DNA from: Ancylomarina salipaludis
GTDB lineage: Bacteria > Bacteroidota > Bacteroidia > Bacteroidales > Marinifilaceae
Assembly: GCF_004122035.1 (NCBI RefSeq)
Contig: NZ_SAXA01000002.1
Coordinates: 372,001 to 436,000 of the forward strand
DNA: 64,000 nucleotides
Reading direction: 5' to 3'
A program made the position numbers and the translations under genes. Shown one piece after another: positions 18,401 through 26,100 of this stretch; the first letter of the stretch is position 1, and each line of letters starts with the position of its first letter. The notes beneath the pieces are model-generated. The model made no database searches. It was not told where the DNA came from and saw only the letters and a list, made by a program, of their open reading frames with translations.

Positions 18401-19566
18401 TTGTGAAGCTGGTTGAAGATGTGGTTGTTGGGGCTTGTAGTAGTAAAGAATTGAGTGCAGCGACTGAGGAGAATAATATTAAATGGTCACCAAGTCGTTA
18501 TTTGGATGATCCTAATTCTTTAACGCCAACCTTTACATCAGGTGAAACGACACTTTATGTCGCAACAGTTGTTGATAAGCACGGTTGTGTTGGGAATGAT
18601 ATTGTAAATGTAACAGTAGCTCCATTGCCTCTTATTACAACCATAAATGATACGATAATAGGGGAATGTAAGGAAATTGAATTGACAACACATATTTCGG
18701 GTGATATTGCCGAAATTAACTGGTCTAATTCAGGAGATTTGGATAACTCTAAGAATTCTAATCCTAAGTTAATAAAACCTCATGTTGGGGTAACCGATTA
18801 TCAAGTTAGTGTGACTGATAAATATGGCTGTGTTGGATCAGCTTCGATAAAAGTAGTTGTATTACCTAATCCGGAAATTGGTGAAGATCAATTCTTGTGT
18901 GAAGGAGAAAACCTTGTTGTTGATATAAAAGATTTATCTAATCCAATATGGAAGGATGGTTATACAGCTTGGGAAAGAATTATTGATAAACCTGGAGAAT
19001 ATGAATTAAGTGTTGAGGAAAATGATTGCGAACTTAAACAGAAGATTGTGATGAATCCTCTACCAAAATTTGAATTGGATAATAAGGATGAGTATCCGGG
19101 GATAGTCATTTTTGAGGGAGAAACATATACTCTTGATCCGGATCTTGATCCAGACTATGGACCATATGTATATGATTGGAGTGATGGTAGTGTATTGCCG
19201 CAATTGGTGGTGACAGAGTCAGGTATTTATAAGCTTAAAATTGAAGATAATTTTGGCTGTGTTGCAACAGATTCAGTTGCAATTGAGGTTAAGCCAATCG
19301 GAATTGAAGCGCCAAATGCATTTACACCACTATCGAAGAATGAAAATGATCATTTCTATTTGAAAGATATCAATGTTACAGATAAGTTTGAGATGTATAT
19401 CTATAATCGTTGGGGAGAGCTTTTGTACAAAACCAATGAGGCTGGTTATGCTAATGGATGGGACGGGACTTATAAAGGTGCGGATTGTCCTGTTGGAGCT
19501 TATGTCTGGGTATTGATGTTGGATGGAAAAGTGAAAGAGAAAGGGAATGTAATTTTAGTGCGTTAA
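6421..19566 (+). CDS. Giant Ig-repeat surface protein with T9SS type-B C-terminal domain
   Basis: This 4381-aa protein is predicted to be exported and fixed to the cell surface. A signal peptide (residues about 1-36, ending GFAQ) leads into a region of about 470 residues resembling the IgGFc-binding N-terminal domain (ATEDNTTV, SDKDIVVNTGSW, GIDQIVP, VATEDGTDIYLNGSS). Next comes a galactose-binding-like segment (residues about 590-750: YNGDFSSGRGNF, WQSVSCLW). Dozens of Ig-like/PKD-like domains follow, most with a Cys early and a YxC motif late (for example GIYRCSINF). Three tandem ~526-aa blocks occupy residues 1577-3162. The last 89 residues (PNAFTP, YNRWGELLY, GWDGTYKG, PVGAYVWV) are the gliding-motility-associated type-B sorting domain of the T9SS. 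The PorP/SprF-type gene at 30225 is the likely secretion partner. Adhesion is inferred; the ligand is unknown. Confidence 0.9.
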   Translation: MDTNTVNDKRALLTSSLLLRLFVILVFSLLAPQGFAQLDYIHYIPPLYDGSNSDNDIGRNVVVITTDSRDLIDVWIYKGDNNLLAQIQVSRYQPYRYTFETSRADNYGFITSYPTDYEFPFGVVGANDLNKVLVDAGLKFVSYDAPIYVNMRHVTEDQGGSLTTKGRFAMGKEFRTGHVYTANVGATFRRAHFFSVMATEDNTTVKFTDIKTEVLSQLVAGSIEPLPISALDTITVLLQKGQSYVIGIDHDVKGFDTGNMNALNGSHILSDKDIVVNTGSWTSGSSAGQDMGIDQIVPYDQVRDKYIVLKGEGNSSTEVPIVVATEDGTDIYLNGSSTPINSFPLNAGEFYLITTGNYYDNKVYIDTKGKNVYVYQTLSGSSSKIGPTVGMNFIAPLSATGMHQVDIPFADKLAEESVNSVITILAQNGATVKYENIINGVTTEREFLPSESSAILGTDEWVSYRMDAVVGNIRFQSSRALNVCWTVQTGVVGSAGYYSGFSKAIPKIIPDLHVDMQTDLSVICESFNDNIVVDFVSTPDPDFYEWYRNLVTADSLIFENEKLNVLAPDIPTTYILKAYYRDPSLDILYNGDFSSGRGNFETDYVEVSGNLREPGQFALTFSPQSENSAFEDFDDMEGGGLMFVAQSNEPGDTIYQKLDIPIERDYNYILKLHGRMAQLAKPQLIDVYVNDEIVKSNFLIDDVTAWQSVSCLWKSKDNQTATISLIDANASGDIGVFAIDSITFIPAVQDSAVFNALVVPNYSFTPYNKPQHFCMGQLSGNIDISNGDTSWYTYVWERKNGENDYIPIAEPNVSGTDSYNLSFTNITADNAGIYRCSINFKEEYQQCGMTLEPAQVEVEVVVDELARIVSLTEQADLCEGESAALDVNVEGKYSRIAWSVNGVEKAEGKVFDFNLDKAYGAGVYTIRCDIENACEPLSREIEIEIFGKPNLTDLLIPSGLCDQTSADLTAIVGFVPVGASLEYSWYRDNNLIATNNLSVFSIIPDMSDSYYKVAVAARYNIGNVDEHTCMGNVLVKNLALDAVFPQVVLIPLDSKTLCEGVSYLYNTKLETSGDYYTYNWEVPVGVAGDKTNADFNLINITPDMAGDYKVTVNNRCGSDSSTSVLTVIPKLRVTDITIDKNSPYCDGEMVTIDVADNGQAKLYTAENTTIGQEQVVSPMTNPFSFAADNTNKGQWEITAEGNCGTIYQELFTINLLDSFSDPNLNDVTTCLGEDVSLEVQIETIPSGSGLTYAWTDPNGDPIVIADPNPKNIVNIVDVQADELGIYTCVVSNKCGYSKTVTANLDIESVTSALTAPLVEVCQGTANYRFEITTVGTPEFAWRFNDPDGTVISAESFYEIPVVEKANEGIYYCDITLACRTVLKYQRQLVVNEHITVVEESPATVDICQGEQAELRISTTGAVGTIQWFDNDDNELLAYAGKTRLSTGILNTPGTYTYKYQLTGDCENLNGDFDVVVHAKPSIEPIAQINACSGDVNLNMLVTSIDPATSSWWNADESLKLADGLSHTLTGVPYSGDLLSYVALTNTAYCGDVKTTAQVYIYKPIAVVSNSDLTPKPCVGEPLSLIVKGTGDNLSYNWFKTDAPAVTLSTSTILDLGPAELADQGDYRCELISGNGCGNLNVDFTVDVREHAKITLQPLAQTPCEDDASVIFKVAGIAEDSPSYQWYNDNILISDGGDFAGTTTTDLSVSNLLAHDTELFHCRVSGDYCDPVESDKVSLIVNRNITITNQPVAITIDENGSATFTIIAIGGDPISYQWYENGVSMGSTPASAQTASLTLTSVPLSKDGSIYYCKVTNLCDVEDSDPASLNVNIDNRIITQGLNTEACDGSSFSFTVDYKNTTTNCVWEYNDGTGFTPIGGLGTIINGVTSSTLTVTTATMAMDTWKFRALVQRTGYVDNVSNELEVKVYKQVDFDNIADATLCLNAGKSFAVTNLTGTGPFNYEWKRGATVLASGSSLNLNSAAAIDGGYSIEVGNNICSPTVKTFNIAHYADLVITGISSIDPVCENVAENLVVSITKDPALAETYTWTKDGNSLVGTTDTYTIDGTSTSQTGLYKVVVNDGCVTKSISSYVNVFEDIALLTSSPIATDLCEGEDLSLHVTGSGDNLSYNWYKTTAPATSLSTNETLNKLNMLAADAGVYRCDLTSASGCNTDFIEFTVNVGKHATIDNPLDVSMCQNTGNASFDVVATGEGDLTYKWYDNDILMGGEITASLSVNSLLTNNGHSYHCVVNGTSCDEAVSEKAVLTVKENVAVTKHPVNVSVADGGTAVFTVEASGTGPYFYLWYEDTGSGFAAMPTETSSTLTLSALLADNGNQYYCKVTGNCTSVNSNNALLTVDVNKRITSQAVNAEACIGDYFTFIVTYKNTTEACDWEYDSGSGYVAIGGLGSSNFTSTSSVLTVNSATLAMNSWKFRALVKEGILAPDISDEVEVKVYEPIDFNAIADETLCKNKGVSFTASGLSGTGPFSYEWKRDVTSIGTNSSLSLSGVDATDNTYSLGVSNGVCPATTKTFNISHYADLVIDGITDIDPVCENVAENLSVSITKDPALSDTYIWTKDGGALVGTTNTYTIDGSSTSQTGLYKVVVNDGCMTKSISSFVNVLKDVALSTSSPLTSNLCEGENLSLHVTGSGDNLSYNWYKTTDPATSLSTSETLDISNVFEVNSGIYRCDLTSASGCNTDFIEFTVNVRKHATVNNPIDDFICEGTGNASFNIIATGNGTIVYQWYENDVLIPAATTSTLSVASLLANDGNSYHCVVNGDFCDEAVSEKAILTVGENVTITNQPDDISIDENGSATFTVNATGTGLSYQWFENGVSMGSTPASAQTKILSLTSVPLAHSGYEYKCVVSGTCTSEESDPAIVTVIGENRIIAHAENTIACQGEPFAFEVQYKNTTTACVWEYDSGSGYNPIGGLGTIVSNSTLSTLTIADASVAMNNWKFRAVVKRTGYEDNISNVVSVRVDAPASFDEIASVELCNGVGASFSVNNLTGSTPNNYQWSEGVRNLGTNSSLNLITADATDGIYSVGVTAGVCPAVVKTFTISHYDDLVLDDLIHANTLCPADDINLSVVIVGEPAQSAIYSWTKDDVNLGVTTATYDKLNVTGAESGLYKVTVKDHCMSQSKSINIDVLDIITKASADWIDQTLCVGDALLLEAKVTGDNPTYTWTVPAGSADPGNVATLKVDGVVLENAGTYTCVVSGTCGTDVTYTVDIIINDVPNITAGLEALTGVCENEPLVLGPIEYDTTTGESILWKFNDGVIGGETSESLNLANADLAEEGNYRVEVTNACGTDFSLGFQDVHPIPTLASIGNQTACQGENVIFRAVTTGEDLTYRWLIDDVVQSAYDDKSEIEISNIQPEDAYTPKNYKVECRVSSCNTDLNETAYVLVNPTTILNTSIKGEVVYVGSPYVFDLDITGSNLTYEWHHIHTDNTDEILLETSKTLTIDNLSLADAGEYSCKITGDCGVRFTSGYLTVKDPLKIVSGLDNLADIEKCFGEPLNLNISVQGEVFSINWFKGYDDLNHHELNYSIPELDVSDSGEYRCEIVGEGTSVSETVNVVVYQTTVLNSDLKDKVLCENESLLWSPDVSGSLLTYDWKHNGKTVSIDPALSISNTPMDSAGIYSVDVIGKCGLVSTEANLTLKKLPYFISKSDDLERCENDAEAIFTVNYGGDNLLYQWQKDNVDIEGANSSELTIQNLRTSDAGAYKCVVSSACGFAPENPVMNLVVIPQLKILSESPGLEICDGEEAQFIVEVDGTDEVYQWQKDGVALQGENAPQLTIQPASINEEGYYTCEISDRCTVKRYSNSKSLIVNELPNSQIFGRMTLCVLEDRVAYNTSIQPDINYGWLVEGGEFTSPSEGVKTKITWGDVIEDGKVKLKILNEATGCYSEVDSLVTLHSLPNVTLASLESKGICESEFDLGGGLPTGGIYWVNGVAQNTFDPSKGNGDYQVRYSFTDNFGCSNTTDETIMRIDSLPVVKLVEDVVVGACSSKELSAATEENNIKWSPSRYLDDPNSLTPTFTSGETTLYVATVVDKHGCVGNDIVNVTVAPLPLITTINDTIIGECKEIELTTHISGDIAEINWSNSGDLDNSKNSNPKLIKPHVGVTDYQVSVTDKYGCVGSASIKVVVLPNPEIGEDQFLCEGENLVVDIKDLSNPIWKDGYTAWERIIDKPGEYELSVEENDCELKQKIVMNPLPKFELDNKDEYPGIVIFEGETYTLDPDLDPDYGPYVYDWSDGSVLPQLVVTESGIYKLKIEDNFGCVATDSVAIEVKPIGIEAPNAFTPLSKNENDHFYLKDINVTDKFEMYIYNRWGELLYKTNEAGYANGWDGTYKGADCPVGAYVWVLMLDGKVKEKGNVILVR
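11149..12750 (+). repeat. Six-Ig-domain block, copy 1 (534 aa)
   Basis: This block runs from the CVGEPLSL cysteine (residue 1577) to the residue before CEGEDLSL (2111). It contains six Ig-like domains in order, with landmarks NLSYNWFKT, HAKITL, NITITNQP, NRIITQ/VWEYNDG, FNYEWKRG and CENVAENL. It is a few residues longer than copies 2 and 3 and, at its start, is the copy most similar to the single block in the second giant protein. Confidence 0.85.
12751..14328 (+). repeat. Six-Ig-domain block, copy 2 (526 aa)
   Basis: Residues 2111-2636. It has the same order of six domains as copy 1; landmarks include NLSYNWYKTTAP, HATIDNP, KRITSQ/DWEYDSGSG, FSYEWKRD and CENVAENL. The matching KRITSQ codon in copy 2 and NRIIAH codon in copy 3 are exactly 1578 bases apart. 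Synonymous sites differ from copies 1 and 3, so the duplication is not brand new. It contains an 8-G run. Confidence 0.87.
13095..13102 (+). repeat. 8-G homopolymer inside the first giant gene
   Basis: Eight consecutive G residues encode part of Met-Gly-Gly-Glu (about residues 2225-2228) in copy 2 of the block. Copies 1 and 3 have no comparable run at this point. Gain or loss of one G would shift the frame and truncate the protein midway. Confidence 0.9.
14329..15906 (+). repeat. Six-Ig-domain block, copy 3 (526 aa)
   Basis: Residues 2637-3162. Five domains match copies 1 and 2 closely (NLSYNWYKTTDP, HATVNNP, NVTITNQP, NRIIAH/VWEYDSGSG, NYQWSEG). The sixth domain (NTLCPADDINLSV) is more divergent than its counterparts. 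The next comparable domain, CVGDALLLEAK, starts exactly 1578 bases after the start of this copy. Confidence 0.85.
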
Positions 19567-19587
19567 GAGTCGTAGAATATTGATTGA

Positions 19588-19624
19588 AAAAAGGAGTTGA
19601 CCACTAAGGTCAACTCCTTTTTTG
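19588..19624 (+). terminator. Strong Rho-independent terminator after the first giant gene
   Basis: A perfect 14-base stem (AAAAGGAGTTGACC with GGTCAACTCCTTTT) with a five-base loop is followed by T residues. It lies about 22 bases after the stop codon and indicates that the two giant genes are transcribed separately. Confidence 0.92.
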
Positions 19625-20138
19625 CATTAAAGATCAGTGCCAACTTAATCTTAAGGTGATTGAAATGAGATATTTGTTAAAAATGGGGTTGAATTTTAGA
19701 TATAAATGGGATGAATTTGTCTTTGGTATATATATTGTTTAGCATATAAAAATAGCGTTTTGTCAATATTATACTTCTTTTGGTCATTGTTTATTGTAAT
19801 GATTTAGCTTGAGTCTTATGACATTATAATTAATAATTGTTTTTAATACTATGAGCTTGTTTTCTTAATGTTTTGATTCATAGAGACTCGGTAATTCATC
19901 TGTATGATGTTTTGTTAAGAATTGGGTTTTGATGTAGTCTGAATATGATAATTGTTTGGGCGATGATTAGTTTGTTGTGTAAATTTGTTTTTGTATTCTT
20001 GTGTAAGAAAATAAGCTTTTAATCATTGAAATGTCGCCATTAAAATTTATTTTTACATCTGTTAAGAAAAATTAACGACGTTAATAAATTCGTTATGTTA
20101 ATAGAACTTACTTTTGTTGGCTAACTAAAATCTTTGTG
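19625..20138. other. AT-rich intergenic region between the two giant genes
   Basis: About 510 bases hold no convincing reading frame or RNA gene. Apart from the candidate promoter at 19955-19987, the stretch is featureless AT-rich sequence with several T-rich runs. A long untranslated leader of the second giant gene probably occupies its last 140 bases. Confidence 0.6.
19955..19987 (+). promoter_or_regulatory. Consensus Bacteroidota promoter for the second giant gene
   Basis: TTTG at 19955-19958 and TAAATTTG at 19980-19987 are separated by 21 bases. This matches the TTTG-N19-21-TAnnTTTG consensus. The predicted start of transcription is near 19994, leaving a leader of about 145 bases. Confidence 0.55.
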
Positions 20139-23100
20139 ATGAATTACTCATTTCGTTCTGTAAAAATAGAGACTTGTTTTAAAATAGCTATCCTATTTCT
20201 ATTATATGCTTTACCACTAACGAGTAAGGCCCAATTAGATTTGATACACTATGTTCCACCTTTATATGCAGGAACAAATAGTGAATCAGATATAGAGGAT
20301 CATTGGGTTGTGTTAACGACGCCATCCGAAACACCTATTACAGTTACTATTAAAAAAGGGGATGGTACGATTTTTCAAGTCGTAGAAGGGGTTTCAATGG
20401 ATACGCCAAAGTCAATACCTCTGGGTAGTGGTACTCTCATTAACCCACCATTAGGCGTTGTGAATTACTCAAGTCTGAATAAAGTAATAAGCGATCAAGG
20501 ATTAATCTTTACTTCCTCTGAGGCTTTCTATGTTAATATTCGTCACAAATCGGAAATTCATGGCTTGTTTTTAACGGCCAAAGGTCGGGCTGGTTTAGGA
20601 ACGTCATTCCGTTCAGGACATTTATATAGTATACGAGGAGAGAACGTGCAAGGTTGGGGAGGTGGCTATTATGATCGCTGGGGTCGTTGGGTGAATTTTA
20701 ATACAAAAACTGTAGGTCATCGCAGTCATTTTATATCCGTTATGGCGACTGAAGATAATACGCAGGTTACTTTTTCAGATATTAAAGTTGGGAACCTGAC
20801 ATCTGATACAGAAAGTGCTCTTCCTATAACAGATGATATAACTGTTACGCTTAATGCCGGACAATCATATGTGATTGGTGCTGATCTTCTATTTTTAAGT
20901 AAGAATGAAGCGAATGGATTAAATGGTACGCATATAACTTCTGATAAGCCAATTGCAGTAAACTCAGGATCATGGACTGGTGGAGCTTCACTTAACTCCT
21001 GGCAGGATATTGGGGTGGATCAGATTGTTCCAGAAGATTTGGTTGGGAGTGAATATATTCTTTTAAAAGGTAAAGGTAATGATGAGACTGAGCGTCCCAT
21101 AGTTGTTGCAACTCAGGATAATACCAATATTTATGTCAATGGTGGTTCAACGAAAATTAATCCGACGCCTCTAAATGCCGGAGATTCTTATGCTATTGGA
21201 GCGAATTATTATACTACAGATGGAACTATGTTAATCAAGTGTGATAAGAACGTTTATCTATACCAGACGACTTCGGCTTCAGATAGATATGAGTCTGGGA
21301 TTGATTACGCATATGCAACAGTAGGGATGAATTTTATTCCGGCAATTAGTTCTCTGGGGTTTCGTCAGGTTGATATTCCCTTTGTGAATCAGGTTGGTAC
21401 AGGTATTGTCGCCATTTATTCTCAAAAAGGGGCCAATGTTTTTGTTAACAAATCAACTACTCCTTTAAGTCAAGCTTCTGCAAAACCTGTTTCGGGTAAC
21501 GATGAGTGGGTTGTGTATAAATATTTAACCACGGATGAGAATGTATCTGTGATGTCGAATAAAGCGATTTATGTAGCCTTGTCAGTTGAGGATGATGCAG
21601 TAGGGGCTGCAGGTTATTTTTCTGGTTTCACCAAAGCTATTTCTCCTATTCATCCGGAAACGGGAGTCGGATTGGAACATGATTTGGGATATATCTGTGA
21701 GAGTTACAATGACAAGATCGAATTATCGATAAACAGTACCCCAGAAGCAGACTTTTATGAGTGGTATAAGAATGAAATTAAGCCCGAAAATTTATTGTTT
21801 AAAAATTCAAATTTACTTGTTGATGCTCCCGATGTCGAAACAAAATATATCATAAAGGCCTATTTCAGAGATCCAAATTTAGATATTATTTACAATGGGA
21901 ACTTTTCAATTGGACGCGGAAGTTTTGATTCGTCTTATGATTTTACGTCGGTAGGAAATTTGGAAAATCCGGGCAAGTCTGTTTTGTGTTATAATCCGAA
22001 AGATATTAATGCTCAGTTTCAAAGTTTTAATGATAAAGATGGGGGAGGACTTATGTTGCTGACTCATTCAACAAATTTTGGAACCGGAGATGTTATTTGG
22101 AGTAAAACGATTAATGAAAATATTAAGAATCAGGGGTTTATTCTGAAACTGTATGGTCGTATGGCTCAAGAGGGGCATTCTCAACTTCTGGATATTTACG
22201 TGAATGATGAAAAGATATATGATAATTTTCCGTTGAATGATGTAAATACTTGGCAATCAGTAAAAGCATTCTGGGCTTCAGGTGATTCTGAAAGTGCCCG
22301 TATTTCTGTGGTTAACTCCAATCCGGCAGGGCAAGATGGGGTATTTGCTTTGGACAGCATTTCATTTGTTGTAGCTGTCGAAGATCAGGCAGAGTTTAAT
22401 GCTTTAGTTATTCCGAATTACAGTTATAAAAATTTTAACGAACCTCAGCATTTTTGTGTTGGACAGGCAGGAGAATTGGATATTTCTAATGGTGATGTAA
22501 GTTGGTATGATTATAAATGGGAGAAAAAAGAGGGCGAAATCTTTGTCCCAATAACAGATCCCTCAATTACAGGGTTGGGTACGCATAAGATTCAATTTGC
22601 TGAAGTTAAAGAAAGTGATGCCGGAATCTATCGTTGTACTATTAATTTTAAAGAAAACTATCAGCAGTGTGGTGAAAGTTTAGGAACAGCCTCGGTTGAG
22701 GTTGAATTAATTGCTGATAAATCAGCGACAGTTACAATTAATGCAGATAAAACAAGATTGTGTGAGGGGGAACAGGCAACTTTAGAGGCCGTAGTTACGG
22801 GTACTTATTCTGGTATAAAGTGGTTTGTGGATGATGTGCAAAAGTATGTTGGAAAGGAATTTCTATTTGATAATCCGGCAGGTGAATATAAGGTGCGTTG
22901 TGAGGTTGGGAATGCTTGTAGTACACCATCTGATAGTCAGGATATGTTTGTTTATGGTCGTCCGGTATTGAATGATTTACAAATTCCTACAGGTTTATGT
23001 GAAAATATTTCTGCAGAGTTAACAGCTGTTGTGAATACTGTGCCTGCAGGGGCTAGTTTATCATATAAGTGGTACCAAGGAGAAAATTTGTTAGCGACGA

Positions 23101-26100
23101 CTAGTGAGTCGACCTATTCTCTGGAACCGACGATGGATGATTCTTATTATAAGGTTGCAGTTAGTGCAGTTTATAATGTCGGCTTGGCTGATGAACAGAC
23201 CTGTGTTGGTAATCAAATTGTAAAAAATATTGTTCCAGATGCCATTTATCCAAAGGTTGATCTAAAAGATTTGGCTGATGTAAACCTTTGTGAGGGTGAT
23301 TCATATACCTACCAAGCTGAGCTAGGGAATACGGGTGATTATTACACATATGAGTGGGAAGTTCCATTTGTAAGCGGAGCTGATAAAACAAGTTCAGACT
23401 TTGTGATTGGTTCCGTTACCAGTGCCATGGCAGGTGCTTATAAAGTAACTGTTTCCAATCGTTGTGATAGTCAGACTACAACCAGTAATCTGTCTGTGAA
23501 CCCGAAGTTGCTTGTTGATGAAATGTCAATTGATAAAACGGGGCCTTATTGTTTAAATGATGTGGTTACATTCTCGATGAAAGATAATGGGGAAGCAAAA
23601 TATTATTTTGCTGAGAACCTTATGACAGGGGAGATTATTAATCCAATAACAGATCCTTTTAGTTTAACGGTTACTGACTTAAAACAAGGACGTTGGAAAA
23701 TTACTGCAGAAGCCGAATGTGGCACACGCGTAGAACAAGAATTTGATATCTATTTATTGGATGATTTTTCAAATCCTCAAATGGCTGATATCACAACCTG
23801 TATGGATGAAACTGTTCAACTTAAAGTTCAAATTTTTGATATTCCTGTGGGATCTGATTTAACTTACGAATGGACAGGTCCTGATGGGAGTGCGATAGTA
23901 AATGATAAATCAACCCTAGATATTGCAAATGTTCAATTAAGTGACCTGGGTGATTATACCTGTAAGGTTACGAATCAGTGTGGTTATTCGCAATCGGTGA
24001 GTGCGAATCTGTCTGCTGATCAAGTGAATACTTCGTCAACAGGTTCAGCTTTAGAAGTTTGTGAAGGAACGCTTAATTATCGTCTGGAAATAGCTTATGA
24101 TGGAAATCCTAAATTCTCATGGCATTTTAATAATTTAAGTTCGCCTGAAATTGGAACAGCTAATTATTTTGAGATTTCAGAAGTAAAACCTGAAAATGAA
24201 GGCGTTTACTATTGTTTGGTTACTCTTGCTTGCGGTGATTTTGTTACATATCAGCGTCAGTTAGTTGTAAATGAGATGATAACTGTAGTTGAAGAAAGCC
24301 CTTCAGTTTCCCATATTTGTGAAGGAGAACAGACTGAGTTGAAAATATCGGCTTCTGGTGATATCAAACAAATAGAATGGTATGATCCTTCAGGGAATAT
24401 AATTGCCGCTGCGAATAATAAAACAAGTATACAGACAGCTGTGTATAACACAGCGGGAAGCTTTATTTATAAATATAAAGTAGTTGGTGATTGTGATACA
24501 AAAGAGGGTGATTTTGAGGTTATTGTGCATGATAAGCCTGTGTTGAATCCGATTGCTGATATCAATTCTTGTGAAGGTGATATCACTTTAAATATGAGTA
24601 TTTCCGGAAGCGATTATTCTGGTTCTGCCTGGTGGAATGCGGATGAGAGTCTGAAATTGGCAGATGGTCTGTCATATATAATAGCCGATGCAAAATATCT
24701 AACAGAATCAGGAAATTATATTGCCAAGCTTAGCACTCTTTATTGTGGTGATTTAAGAGCGACCGCACAGGTAAATATTTATCAGCCAATTACTGTTGTT
24801 ACTCATTCAAATCTTAATCCAACTCCTTGTGTAGGGGAGCCTTTAAGTCTAATTGTTAACGGTTCCGGATCGGATTTGAGTTATAATTGGTATAAAACGG
24901 ATGCTCCAACAGTTAGCCTGTCGAAATTGTCCACTTTGGATCTTGGTACAGCAGATTTATCTGATGAGGGAATTTATCGATGCGAGTTAATATCAGATAA
25001 TGGCTGTGGAAATGAGATTGTTGAATTTAATGTTGATGTGCGTGAGCATGCAAAAATAACTTTGGATCCAGTTGATGTTTCAATTTGTGAAGGCACAGGA
25101 TCTGCAAATTATGTTGTAAATGCAGATGCAGAGGGAACATTAAGGTATCAATGGTATGATAAAGATAATAATGCTTTGGCAGGTGAGACTTCAGCAAATC
25201 TTGAAATTACAAATCCGTTATTAAATGATGGTCAAAGCTATTATTGTGAAGTGAGTGGTGAATTTTGTGATCCTGCAGTTTCATTAAAAGCTCAGTTGGA
25301 AGTTAAGAAGAATGTGACAATTACCAGTAATCCGGTAGATGTCAGAATCGCTGAGGGTGGTGTAGCTACTTTTACCGTTGAAGCCGAAGGGAATGATCCT
25401 TTGACTTATCAGTGGTATTGCAATCCTACTGGAATAATTGCAGGAGCAACAACATCTGTTTTAACAATTGATCCAGCCACAATAGATTTGAATTCCTATA
25501 AGTATTATTGTGTTGTAAGTAATGCTTGTGTCGGTGCAACAAGTGCTGAAGCAGTACTATTGATCGATCCTAATGTGAAAATTACAGCTCAACCAGAGAA
25601 TACAAAAGTTTGTGAAGGAGAGACTTTTGAGTTTGTTGTTGAACACAAATCGTTGGTAGCAGGTAAAACATGTTATTGGGAATATAATGATGGAAGTGGA
25701 TTTCAAGCAATAAGTGGATTGGCAGATCAAACCGTTATCGAAAGTGCAAACCAAAGTATTCTTAGAATAACGAATGCAAAAATAGATTTCAACAGGTATT
25801 TGTTTAGAGCTGTCGTGGAAGGATTAACAGATGACATATCTAAAGAGGTTAGTGTTGTTGTGTATCAGCCTGTGAGTTTTGATACCATTAGCAATGTTGA
25901 AATCTGTAAAGATGCAGGTGTTCATTTTGAGTTGACAAGTTTAAAGGGAACAGGTCCTTATACTTATGAATGGAAAGAGAATACTCGTACATGGAAGACG
26001 TCGGATCTGAACTTGGATGGAGCAGCTGCACTTGATGGGGATTATTCTATTGAAGTAACTAATGGTGTTTGTCCTTCTCATAAAGAAGATTTTAAAATAT

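Noticed and set aside
19625-20138. Possible small RNA or extra gene between the two giant genes
   Set aside because: The sequence is AT-rich without a stable fold or a terminator of its own; only the promoter signal is supported.
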